This document shows, one piece after another, positions 57,065 through 64,000 of a stretch of 64,000 nt of DNA. The stretch is from Psychrobacter nivimaris (GTDB lineage: Bacteria; Pseudomonadota; Gammaproteobacteria; Pseudomonadales; Moraxellaceae): contig NZ_VZIZ01000017.1 in NCBI RefSeq assembly GCF_009812035.1, positions 1 to 64,000 of the forward strand, written 5' to 3'. The notes below the pieces were generated by a model, which worked only from the letters and a program-made list of their open reading frames with translations, had not been told where the DNA came from and did no database searches. Each line of letters opens with the position of its first letter. Position 1 is the stretch's first letter. The position numbers and the translations under genes are program-made.

Positions 57065-58717
57065 ATGAACGCACAATTAACGGATTCGCCTGTCTCAACA
57101 GGCCATGGCAGCGTATTACCGCCGCTTAATCAGATAACTAGATTTGCTATCCTGCCATTTGTACTTGGTAGTAGTGCCGTCTTGGGATTGTCTTCGGCGC
57201 AAGCGGCCACCAGTAGTGTCGAGCAGGTGACTATTTATCAGGGGCTGGCGAGCGTGACGCGCGCATTGCCAATCACAGGTAGCGGTGAGCAAACGGTGGT
57301 GTTTTCGTGCTTGTCACCTTATATGGATAAAGAAAGTCTAAGTGTACAAGCGACGAATAATGTTAGCGTTGGGGAAGTCAGTATCGAAGAGCTGACAGGT
57401 GAGCAGGCAGCCCAGTGTCAGTATCAAGATGATGCCAAGGTACAGACGCAGCAAAATACTCTAGCTAGTATTAATGCGGAATTAGAAGCAGCACGGTTAG
57501 CAAAGGCCTACTTGCAGAATTTGACCAAAGCCACGCAAGTTAATACAGACAGTACGATTGCCAATAATGCCCGCGATATAGAAACTCAAGCGACCAGTAT
57601 TAACCAAAGAATTCTAGAGATTCAACAGCGACAAGCGCGTGCCCAAGACGCACTGAATCAACTGATGGCAGGCAGCGCGACATCGACCTTTAACAAGGTG
57701 ACACAGGTGAGTGTACGTACGGCAAGTCGCTCGCCAAGTAGCGTTAAGTTGCATTATCAAGTGCAAGGTGCAGGTTGGGAGCCTGCGTATCAAGCTCGCC
57801 TAAATACAAACAGTGAGCAGTTAAGTATCACAGCTTCTGCGATTATTGCTCAGCAAACTGGTGAGAACTGGACAAACGTACCACTGACACTTAGTACCGT
57901 TAATCCTAATCAAAGTACGACGGGGCAATTGCCGTATGTGCAGCGTCTGTCATTGTATGAAGAGAGCGAAGATGCTCGAGTAAGACGTGAGCTACCTATG
58001 ATGGATGCGTCCCCTGTTATGATGGAAGAGCCTGCTTATAATAAAGGAGCAGGGGCAGCTATGGCACCCCTACCTAATTTTACAGTCAGTAGCCAAAACA
58101 AAAATGGCATCATCGAGTATCGTTTACCGCAGTTGGTCAGTATTCCGAGTGACGGGAGACGTGTACGAACCGTGATTAGCGAGCAGGCAGGTAATAGTAA
58201 GCTCTGGATTCGCAGTACGCCAAGTGTTGAGACTGCTGCCTACTGGTATGCGTCAGCGCCGTTTTTGACGCCGGACTGGGTCGATGGTTCGCTACAGTTG
58301 TACCGTGATGACAACTATGTAGGTCAGTCACGTTATAATTATCAAGTGCTAAAAGAGCAGGGGATTGGATTTGGTCGTGATTCAAATATGCTCGTAAAAG
58401 AGCTGACCAATGAAGATAAGCAAGGTGAGAAAGGCGTGCTAAACCGTACGCAAACACTGACGACCACCAAAGCCTATCAGTTTACCAATCAGCACAATCG
58501 TAGCGTACGCTTACAAGTACTGGGCAGTGAACCTATCAGTCGTGACGATAGTTTAAAGGTTGCGGTGACGCATACGCCGCCTGTGACCGAGCGAGATTGG
58601 AATGACAATCAAGGTATGGTGGCGTGGGAATTTAACTTACCAAGTAAGCAATCACAAGTAATACGTTCAACCTCCCAAATTAGTTATCCTGCCAATAAAT
58701 TGCTAACTGGCAATTAA
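57065..58717 (+). CDS. DUF4139 / mucoidy inhibitor MuiA-like exported protein
   Basis: A 550-residue exported protein of the MuiA/DUF4139 type. The signal segment ends near SSAQAAT (about residue 49), behind an unusually long polar head. A coiled coil (about 127-205, NTLASINAELEAARLAKAYLQNL...) precedes the DUF4139 beta domain with HYQVQGAGWEPAYQARL, the family hallmark. The family was named for suppression of mucoid growth; the mechanism is unknown. AAGGAATGATGT precedes the ATG. It is divergent from urtA. Confidence 0.82.
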   Translation: MNAQLTDSPVSTGHGSVLPPLNQITRFAILPFVLGSSAVLGLSSAQAATSSVEQVTIYQGLASVTRALPITGSGEQTVVFSCLSPYMDKESLSVQATNNVSVGEVSIEELTGEQAAQCQYQDDAKVQTQQNTLASINAELEAARLAKAYLQNLTKATQVNTDSTIANNARDIETQATSINQRILEIQQRQARAQDALNQLMAGSATSTFNKVTQVSVRTASRSPSSVKLHYQVQGAGWEPAYQARLNTNSEQLSITASAIIAQQTGENWTNVPLTLSTVNPNQSTTGQLPYVQRLSLYEESEDARVRRELPMMDASPVMMEEPAYNKGAGAAMAPLPNFTVSSQNKNGIIEYRLPQLVSIPSDGRRVRTVISEQAGNSKLWIRSTPSVETAAYWYASAPFLTPDWVDGSLQLYRDDNYVGQSRYNYQVLKEQGIGFGRDSNMLVKELTNEDKQGEKGVLNRTQTLTTTKAYQFTNQHNRSVRLQVLGSEPISRDDSLKVAVTHTPPVTERDWNDNQGMVAWEFNLPSKQSQVIRSTSQISYPANKLLTGN

Positions 58718-58825
58718 TAAGTACTATCTATAAAGGCTAATTTATTAATAGGTAAAGTTTGAAATAGTATCTTTGCCTCTATTAAGAATTATCCGCATAT
58801 CAAAAATGATTATAAAAGGAAAGCT

Positions 58826-59659
58826 ATGTGTATTGTCGCTATTGCTTGGCAATTATTTGATGAGTTACCACTGGTACTACTGTCTAATCGTGATGAGTTT
58901 TTGCAGCGCCCAACTGAGCCGCTCCACCAGTGGTCTGACCAACCTATTTATGCTGGACGTGATAAACAAAGCGGTGGCACGTGGTTAGGCATTCATCAGT
59001 ACGCGTCACCAGCGCAGAGTGCAGAGTATTATGAACAAAATGGTCGTTGGGCTGCGGTATTGAATTTTCGTGATGGGGTGCAGGCAAGCAGTGATGAGCG
59101 CTCACGTGGTGCGTTGGTCACCGAGTTTTTAACAGGGACTCTAAGTCCAATGGATTTTGCACGGCAGATTGATTTGCAGGATTATGCAGGCTTTAACCTG
59201 ATCATTGGCGACGCTGCGCAAGCTGTGATCGTCAATAATCGTGGTCATGCACCCACGCCACTATATTCAGGTCTACATGTTATCTCTAATGGTCAACCAG
59301 AGGACATTTGGTTTAAGACAGAGCGGTTGCGCGGACGACTACGCCAAGAGGTGCTGCCATTGATTGCAGAGGATAGCTCACCTACGTACTGGCAAGAGGC
59401 GGCTTTTAATGTTTTGTCAGATAGTACCAAAGCACCAGAAGACAAACTGCCTATTACTGGCGTGGCATTTGAAGTAGAGCAGATGTTATCGTCTGTTTAT
59501 ATTGAACCCGTCGCTTTTGGCGATACTGAAACTAGCAAACCTACTTATGGTACCCGCACTCAAAGCATCTTAACGTTGCGTAAAGAGAGAGATACGGGAG
59601 CAAACTACACGGCGAATATTATTAGCCGAGAGTTTGACAATCATAATCATAGTCACTAA
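58826..59659 (+). CDS. NRDE-domain (TANGO2-like) protein
   Basis: A 277-residue protein opening with MCIVAIAW and the name-giving NRDE in LLSNRDEFLQRPTEPL. C2 is a possible N-terminal nucleophile, since the fold resembles Ntn hydrolases. Further family blocks are GRDKQSGGTWLGI, NFRDG and TYGTRTQSILTL. Its biochemical role in bacteria is unclear; animal TANGO2 is linked to lipid and haem handling. AAGGAAAG precedes the ATG. Confidence 0.88.
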   Translation: MCIVAIAWQLFDELPLVLLSNRDEFLQRPTEPLHQWSDQPIYAGRDKQSGGTWLGIHQYASPAQSAEYYEQNGRWAAVLNFRDGVQASSDERSRGALVTEFLTGTLSPMDFARQIDLQDYAGFNLIIGDAAQAVIVNNRGHAPTPLYSGLHVISNGQPEDIWFKTERLRGRLRQEVLPLIAEDSSPTYWQEAAFNVLSDSTKAPEDKLPITGVAFEVEQMLSSVYIEPVAFGDTETSKPTYGTRTQSILTLRKERDTGANYTANIISREFDNHNHSH

Positions 59660-59683
59660 CAATGACTGTTAGTAGATAATAAA

Positions 59684-59733
59684 AAAACACCCACGGTAAT
59701 TGCTAATATTCTAGCTACTATCGTGGGTGTTTT
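59684..59733. terminator. bidirectional terminator between NRDE gene and rppH
   Basis: AAAACACCCACG pairs with CGTGGGTGTTTT (12 bases). There are four T residues on the plus side and seven on the minus side. Confidence 0.85.
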
Positions 59734-59756
59734 GCATTGTACTAATGAGTGACTCA

Positions 59757-60275
59757 TTACATCAGCAGATGATTATTTTGCTCAGGAATGATCAGCTCTT
59801 GCTTTAGGGGAAGTTCGCGTACCAATTCTTGCAAGGCACGACGATAAACGCCTCGTTTAAAGTGAATCACTTGTCCGAGTGGATACCAGTAGCTGACCCA
59901 TTGCCAATGGTCAAATTCAGGTTTCCCTTCATCAAAGCGGATATGTTGAGTATTTGGCTCATCTAAGCGTAGCAAAAACCATTTTTGTTTTTGCCCAATA
60001 CATAAGGGATGCTGACCATGACGTACATAACGTTTTGGCAAACGATAGCGCAACCAGTCTTGCGTGACTGCCAATAAGTCTACGTGACGCGGATGTAAGC
60101 CGACCTCTTCCCAGAGCTCGCGATACATTGCATCCATCGGCGTCTCCCCGCGGTCGATACCACCCTGCGGAAATTGCCAAGCGTTGTGACCAATACGTTT
60201 TGCCCACAGAACCTGCCCTTGTGTATTTGCCAAGATGATGCCGACGTTGGCGCGAAAGCCGTCTGCATCTATCAT
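59757..60275 (-). CDS. rppH: RNA pyrophosphohydrolase RppH
   Basis: A 172-residue Nudix hydrolase that removes pyrophosphate from 5'-triphosphate mRNA ends to trigger decay. The Nudix box is complete: [23 protein letters not shown]. The N-terminal [23 protein letters not shown] and the QFPQGG strand are typical of RppH. AAGG precedes the ATG. Confidence 0.95.
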   Translation of the reverse strand: MIDADGFRANVGIILANTQGQVLWAKRIGHNAWQFPQGGIDRGETPMDAMYRELWEEVGLHPRHVDLLAVTQDWLRYRLPKRYVRHGQHPLCIGQKQKWFLLRLDEPNTQHIRFDEGKPEFDHWQWVSYWYPLGQVIHFKRGVYRRALQELVRELPLKQELIIPEQNNHLLM

Positions 60276-60750
60276 GACTAAACCTTTTAATTTGTTTAAA
60301 AATAGCTTGTTTTGACTTGAAACCGTGACAGCAATCGTAATTATTATAAGGTGATTGTTATCGATATCCGCTCAAAACAAGATTTATTACCGTTATTAAA
60401 CCAAGAAACAAGCAAAATGTGTAACAGTATTTTGCTATAAAATGTTTCACGAGTTTTACCTTTTAAAATCAACTATTTACAAGCAAACTTTTGTAGGTTT
60501 TTATACGGCATTTTTAGGCAAGTGTTGATGAGTAGTAATAGGCGGATGAACATACGATTATTTAGTAAACTGTCGAAGTCCACTATTGCGATATTTATAA
60601 AGTGATAAAAGCACAGATTTCACTGGCGAGCTAGCAGCAAAACAATGAGCCTATAAAATCTTGCTTTGGCTTATGCTACACTAGCTGGGCAATATATCAT
60701 TCACACAATAATAATAGGCAATACGCCATTTAAAATAAGGAACATCTGCA
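60276..60750. other. divergent rppH / osmC-like upstream region
   Basis: A 475-base AT-rich gap. Promoters for both genes are expected. I found no convincing -35/-10 pair, repeat or small gene. Confidence 0.3.
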
Positions 60751-61164
60751 ATGTCAGAATCAAAAGCAAGCGTCATATGGCAAGAGAACAAAGCCTTTAT
60801 GGGTGTGTCACCATCAGGACATAATGTACAAATCGATGCTGATAAAGAAAAAGGCTCAAGCCCAATGGAGCTGATTTTGTTAGGACTAGGTGGTTGCGCC
60901 AGTTATGATGTCGTAGAGATTTTACAGAAATCACGCCAAGCAGTGACGGATGTACGTTGTGAGCTAACCGCCCAGCGCGCTGAAACCGTACCAGCGGTCT
61001 ATACCGATATTCATATGCATTTCGTTGTCACTGGTCAAGATGTCAAAGAAAAACAAGTCGAAAAAGCCATCCAGTTATCAGCAGAAAAATACTGTTCTGC
61101 CAGCCGTATGTTAGTAGCAGGTGGGGTCAATATCACCCATGATTTCGAAGTGGTTGCAGGCTAG
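60751..61164 (+). CDS. OsmC/YhfA-family protein
   Basis: A 137-residue OsmC-superfamily protein, closer to YhfA than to OsmC or Ohr. The two conserved cysteines are in GLGGCASYDV and EKYCSASRML, so thiol peroxidase activity is possible. ELILLGLGGC is the family core. AAGGAAC precedes the ATG. It is 11 bases from the MAPEG gene. Confidence 0.85.
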   Translation: MSESKASVIWQENKAFMGVSPSGHNVQIDADKEKGSSPMELILLGLGGCASYDVVEILQKSRQAVTDVRCELTAQRAETVPAVYTDIHMHFVVTGQDVKEKQVEKAIQLSAEKYCSASRMLVAGGVNITHDFEVVAG

Positions 61165-61175
61165 GGACTTATATA

Positions 61176-61604
61176 ATGATAAGTGCATTCTTTGAGTTGG
61201 TAACTGACAAAGTGGCGTCTGCCATTTTGGCCATGGTGGTAGCAAGTCTATTGCCATGGGCGGTGTCAATCGTTGCAAAAGTATCTGGTGGCTTTAGAAT
61301 CAGAAATAATGCACATCCACGCGAATTTTTTCAAAATGCGACAGGCATGGCAGCACGTGCTAATGCAGCACAACAAAACAGCTATGAAACCTTGCCAGTA
61401 TTTTTGGCGGCAGTGTTGGTAGCGATGCTGTTCTTTGTACCGCAGTCGATTATCAACGTATTGGCTTGGCTGTATGTGATGATACGAATTGGTTTTTGTG
61501 TGGCATATATTACTAATTTGGCAATGTTCCGCTCTATCCTTTGGGTATTATCAATGACCTGCTGTCTAATGCTATTTTATTTAGCGATACGAGTCAGCGT
61601 CTAG
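61176..61604 (+). CDS. MAPEG-family membrane protein
   Basis: A 142-residue four-helix membrane protein of the MAPEG superfamily (membrane-associated eicosanoid/glutathione proteins). ATGMAARANAAQQNSYETLPVFLAAV is the family block. Pairing with an OsmC-like protein suggests a role in thiol or peroxide handling. AGGGAC precedes the ATG. The TAG stop codon is part of the CTAG target site of an inserted MITE-like element, with the reading frame intact. Confidence 0.85.
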   Translation: MISAFFELVTDKVASAILAMVVASLLPWAVSIVAKVSGGFRIRNNAHPREFFQNATGMAARANAAQQNSYETLPVFLAAVLVAMLFFVPQSIINVLAWLYVMIRIGFCVAYITNLAMFRSILWVLSMTCCLMLFYLAIRVSV

Positions 61605-61776
61605 GGCATGTCCTCAATTCAAAAGACAGTTATCTAAACGGATTAAAAATGGCTAAGTTTTGCCAAACAGCGTCAAATCGCTTGCTAGTATCTCGATATT
61701 ATCTACGCTATTTTTCTCGTTTGACGGCAATTTATCTCATTTTTATCTCCATTTTTGAAATGAGGACACACCCTAG
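61601..61776. mobile_element. 168-bp MITE-like element with CTAG target duplication
   Basis: The element spans 61605-61772, flanked by CTAG on both sides (61601-61604 and 61773-61776). Terminal inverted repeats of 20 bases are GGCATGTCCTCAATTCAAAA (left) and GGTGTGTCCTCATTTCAAAA (right, reversed), matching at 17 of 20. The 4-base CTAG fits the YTAR target of IS5-type transposases. The interior has no intact transposase, so mobilisation in trans is inferred. Confidence 0.75.
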
Positions 61777-61821
61777 TAAAAATACCCGTAACCGCCAAAA
61801 CGCTCAAATACAAGCAAGTGA

Positions 61822-62856
61822 TTAATCTCGTACGCTTGCTTGTAGGGCGCTAATAATCACCGCTTTATTTTTTTCTCGTTTGATACTTTCCCACACTGTT
61901 TGTGCCTCAACATAGCCTTTGGTAAGCATGCCTAGCCATTGTTTATAACGACCGACCAATACCACATCGTTCTTTGCTTCACCTTCCAAAAACTTGATCT
62001 GATGCGCGATTAAATCTTGCCATAACAATGTAGCCGTATTCTCTACGCTGTTAGTACTTTTTTCAGTATCATTATCAACCTGTGCCACTAAATCAGGACG
62101 CGTTACTACGCCGCGACCTAACATTAAATGCTGTGTACCTGCTTGCGTCATACAGTTTTGCGCATGCTCAAAGTTCCAAATTTCTCCATTGGCAATGACT
62201 GGAATATCGAGCGCATTAAAACTCTGAATTTTGTCCCAATAGGCGGGCGGCTTATAGCCTTGGGTTTTAGTGCGTGCATGGATGGTGAGCCAATCAGTGC
62301 CGCTAGAAGCAATTGCGCCGCGAATATCATCCATGCGACTGGTATCGGTGTAGCCCAAGCGAATCTTAGCTGATACTGGTATGTGAGCGGGAACGGCTTG
62401 GCGTACGGCACTGATAATCTGATACATGGTTTCAGGTTCATCTAACAATACAGAACCACCGCGATGGCTATTTACTGTTTTTGCAGGACAGCCAAAGTTG
62501 ATGTCGATAGCAGGCGCGCCAAGCTCACAAGCGTACGCGGCGTTTTCTGCCATCAGCTGTGCTTCACTACCGAGTAGTTGAACATGAATGGGTGTACCAG
62601 AAGCCGTTTTGGCATCATGATGTAGTTCAGGTACATACTTATAAAACACATGCGCAGGCAAGACGTGCTGTGTGATGCGGATAAATTCACTGACTGACCA
62701 ATCATAAGGACGACCCAAGTCAGACGCAATTTGAGTTAAAATTTGGCGCATTAATGGATCGGTCAAGCCCTCCATAGGCGCGAGCAAACGCACGGGAGTC
62801 GCAAATAACTGATTAATAGTATTTTGACGCGTTTGAAGTTGCTGGCTATTATTCAT
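61822..62856 (-). CDS. dusC: tRNA-dihydrouridine(16) synthase DusC
   Basis: A 344-residue flavoenzyme that reduces uridine 16 of tRNA. The N-terminal LLAPMEGLTDPLMRQIL, catalytic Cys in INFGCPAKTVNSHRGG, and VSAKIRLGYTDTSR match DusC rather than DusA or DusB. The C-terminal helical domain (VVLVGRYKQWLGMLTKGY) binds tRNA. A Ser/Thr/Glu insert near 262-275 is unusual. No strong ribosome site is seen. Confidence 0.93.
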   Translation of the reverse strand: MNNSQQLQTRQNTINQLFATPVRLLAPMEGLTDPLMRQILTQIASDLGRPYDWSVSEFIRITQHVLPAHVFYKYVPELHHDAKTASGTPIHVQLLGSEAQLMAENAAYACELGAPAIDINFGCPAKTVNSHRGGSVLLDEPETMYQIISAVRQAVPAHIPVSAKIRLGYTDTSRMDDIRGAIASSGTDWLTIHARTKTQGYKPPAYWDKIQSFNALDIPVIANGEIWNFEHAQNCMTQAGTQHLMLGRGVVTRPDLVAQVDNDTEKSTNSVENTATLLWQDLIAHQIKFLEGEAKNDVVLVGRYKQWLGMLTKGYVEAQTVWESIKREKNKAVIISALQASVRD

Positions 62857-62931
62857 GCTGGTGATTCACTGCTAAAGGGTCGTTATAAGAGAGATTGAAT
62901 AAAACTTGAGGCTGACAGAGGTGTAGGGTAA

Positions 62932-64000
62932 TTAAGTATTACCAAAAATCACTTTTTTCCCCGTCTGTAATCCTGATATCAAATCTTTAATATTGTGGAT
63001 ATCTAGATTATTCTGCGCCCGCGTACAAGCGACATAGAGCAAGCGCAGCTCTTCTGGGCTTATCTTGACCGCGTTGGTGGTCACATCGTAGTAAAAATCA
63101 TCATCTAGTTGTACTTTGCCCCATTCAAGCCCTTTGGCTTTATGCGCGGTAGAGATGACATAGTCCGCATTTTCGATACTGGTAAGACTATTGACCGCTT
63201 GGCTTAATACATTAGTCCCATGATCGTCGACCAGTTTGACCAATGTCTTGAGATCACTGCCTTCATTGGTTTCAGCGTACTCTTGTACATCACCCCAGTT
63301 ATAAAAATACGCTAGCTCTGGTACACCATAAGCCGATTTACCATTTTTTAAGTTTTCCGCTGCTTGGCAGAATTTGAGCATACGGTCGGTATCGGCTTGT
63401 AGCGCCACGCGATGCCCGTGCTTTAATCCTGTCAATAATTGCGACATCGCCGCAGCATTAGTACGGCATAAAATGGCGTCCTTTTTACTGTGTACCATAC
63501 CTTTATCAGTAGAGGACTGCTTATTTGGATTGCCTTTTAGCGGCACGTCTTCTTGCAGTGCTTTTAATAAGGTGTTGGCCACTTCTGCAATCGGCTCACC
63601 AAAGCGAAAAGACTGCGTCAATAACGTCTGAGGCAATGGCAGCTTTTTCATCGCATTGACCGCACCGCGCCATTCATAAATCTGCTGATGAGCATCGCCC
63701 ACATAGATGACTTGTCTCGACTGCTGGGTCAAGATACCCATCATCAATGGGTCAGCATCCTGTGCTTCGTCAAATAAAATAAAGTCCGCTGGAATACTAG
63801 GTTTAGATAAGGCCCACAGCTTAAGATAAATATCATGACCAATACCAGCTGGATGACGCGCATCAATCGACTGTAACCAGCGCTGCTCAACAGCAGGGTA
63901 GAGCATCTCACGTAGCTGCTCTGCATCTGAGTCATCGAGCCAGCTTGGGAAAAGTATGTGCCTTGGCGCAGGGTAGCTAGCATGCGTGCTACAGAAATTA
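62932..64000 (-). CDS. UvrD-family (superfamily 1) helicase, 5' part outside the window
   Basis: The frame is open to the right edge, so the N-terminal part with Walker A is missing. The visible 355 residues contain Walker B LFDEAQDAD, motif III VGDAHQQIYEWRGA, motif IV TLLTQSFRFG, motif V STAHKAKGLEW and motif VI LLYVACTRAQNNL. The set and spacing resemble FBH1-like or compact UvrD-like helicases rather than UvrD/Rep themselves. It probably unwinds DNA in repair. The first internal ATG (63906) is not the true start. Confidence 0.88.
   Translation of the reverse strand, partial: NFCSTHASYPAPRHILFPSWLDDSDAEQLREMLYPAVEQRWLQSIDARHPAGIGHDIYLKLWALSKPSIPADFILFDEAQDADPLMMGILTQQSRQVIYVGDAHQQIYEWRGAVNAMKKLPLPQTLLTQSFRFGEPIAEVANTLLKALQEDVPLKGNPNKQSSTDKGMVHSKKDAILCRTNAAAMSQLLTGLKHGHRVALQADTDRMLKFCQAAENLKNGKSAYGVPELAYFYNWGDVQEYAETNEGSDLKTLVKLVDDHGTNVLSQAVNSLTSIENADYVISTAHKAKGLEWGKVQLDDDFYYDVTTNAVKISPEELRLLYVACTRAQNNLDIHNIKDLISGLQTGKKVIFGNT

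Noticed and set aside
61541-61825. 94-residue plus-strand frame overlapping the MAPEG 3' end
   Set aside because: It starts inside the MAPEG gene in another frame and runs through the MITE-like element. The interior may descend from a transposase end, but no intact motif is seen.

Overview
The window looks like chromosomal DNA of a Psychrobacter-type bacterium (Moraxellaceae, Gammaproteobacteria). The strongest sequence clues are a response regulator that is nearly residue-for-residue the Acinetobacter BfmR, the gene orders atpIBEFHAGDC, rpsP-rimM-trmD-rplS, dksA-gluQ, glnK-amtB and folA-thyA-lgt, and a moderate-to-low GC content. The genus is an inference from protein resemblance; no database was searched.

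Region 1 (1-8615) is the right-hand part of an integrated mobile element. It ends at the 3' end of a tRNA-Ser(GGA) gene (8616-8706) beside a P4-type tyrosine integrase. Going outward it holds an unrecognised 453-residue protein with a ribbon-helix-helix-like segment, a divergent HUH-type (inovirus Gp2/YfjJ-like) replication protein, a split zinc-ribbon membrane protein, and a three-gene set (DUF932 protein, YqaJ exonuclease, Cys-rich metal-binding protein) known from SXT-type elements. Most of these minus-strand genes have their own Shine-Dalgarno sequence, and three have a private terminator. The 435-base gap between the Rep-like gene and the 453-residue gene carries palindromes and a degenerate 11-base tandem array, and could be an origin or operator. 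The left end of the element is outside the window.

Region 2 (8616-26462) is core chromosome: a secreted NUC-type nuclease, a small DUF2147-like exported protein, the nitrogen-sensing glnK-amtB pair behind a sigma-54-like promoter, a SulP anion transporter with a universal stress protein, murD and ftsW, gluQ and dksA, a CpdA-like phosphodiesterase, and a divergent zinc-uptake locus (zur-znuC-znuB against znuA) with a Zur-box-like palindrome between the two arms.

Region 3 (26463-43513) has the complete F1Fo ATP synthase operon, whose five longest spacers all carry inverted repeats; the bfmR and bfmS two-component genes, separated by a terminator and a large 18-bp-arm palindrome; an EnvZ-like kinase without an adjacent ompR; the rpsP-rimM-trmD-rplS translation operon; and a DUF4442 thioesterase-fold protein.

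Region 4 (43514-64000) holds a large permease-like membrane protein, uvrC, folA-thyA-lgt, the urea ABC transporter urtABCDE (its sigma-54-like promoter almost matches that of glnK, with NtrC-like half-sites upstream), a MuiA/DUF4139 protein, an NRDE-domain protein, rppH, an OsmC-MAPEG pair, a 168-bp MITE-like element sitting immediately after the MAPEG stop codon, dusC, and a UvrD-family helicase cut by the window edge.

Most interesting: the unrecognised gene plus origin-like spacer in the island, the octamer cluster at the integrase promoter, the paired nitrogen promoters, the bfmS leader palindrome and the MITE.
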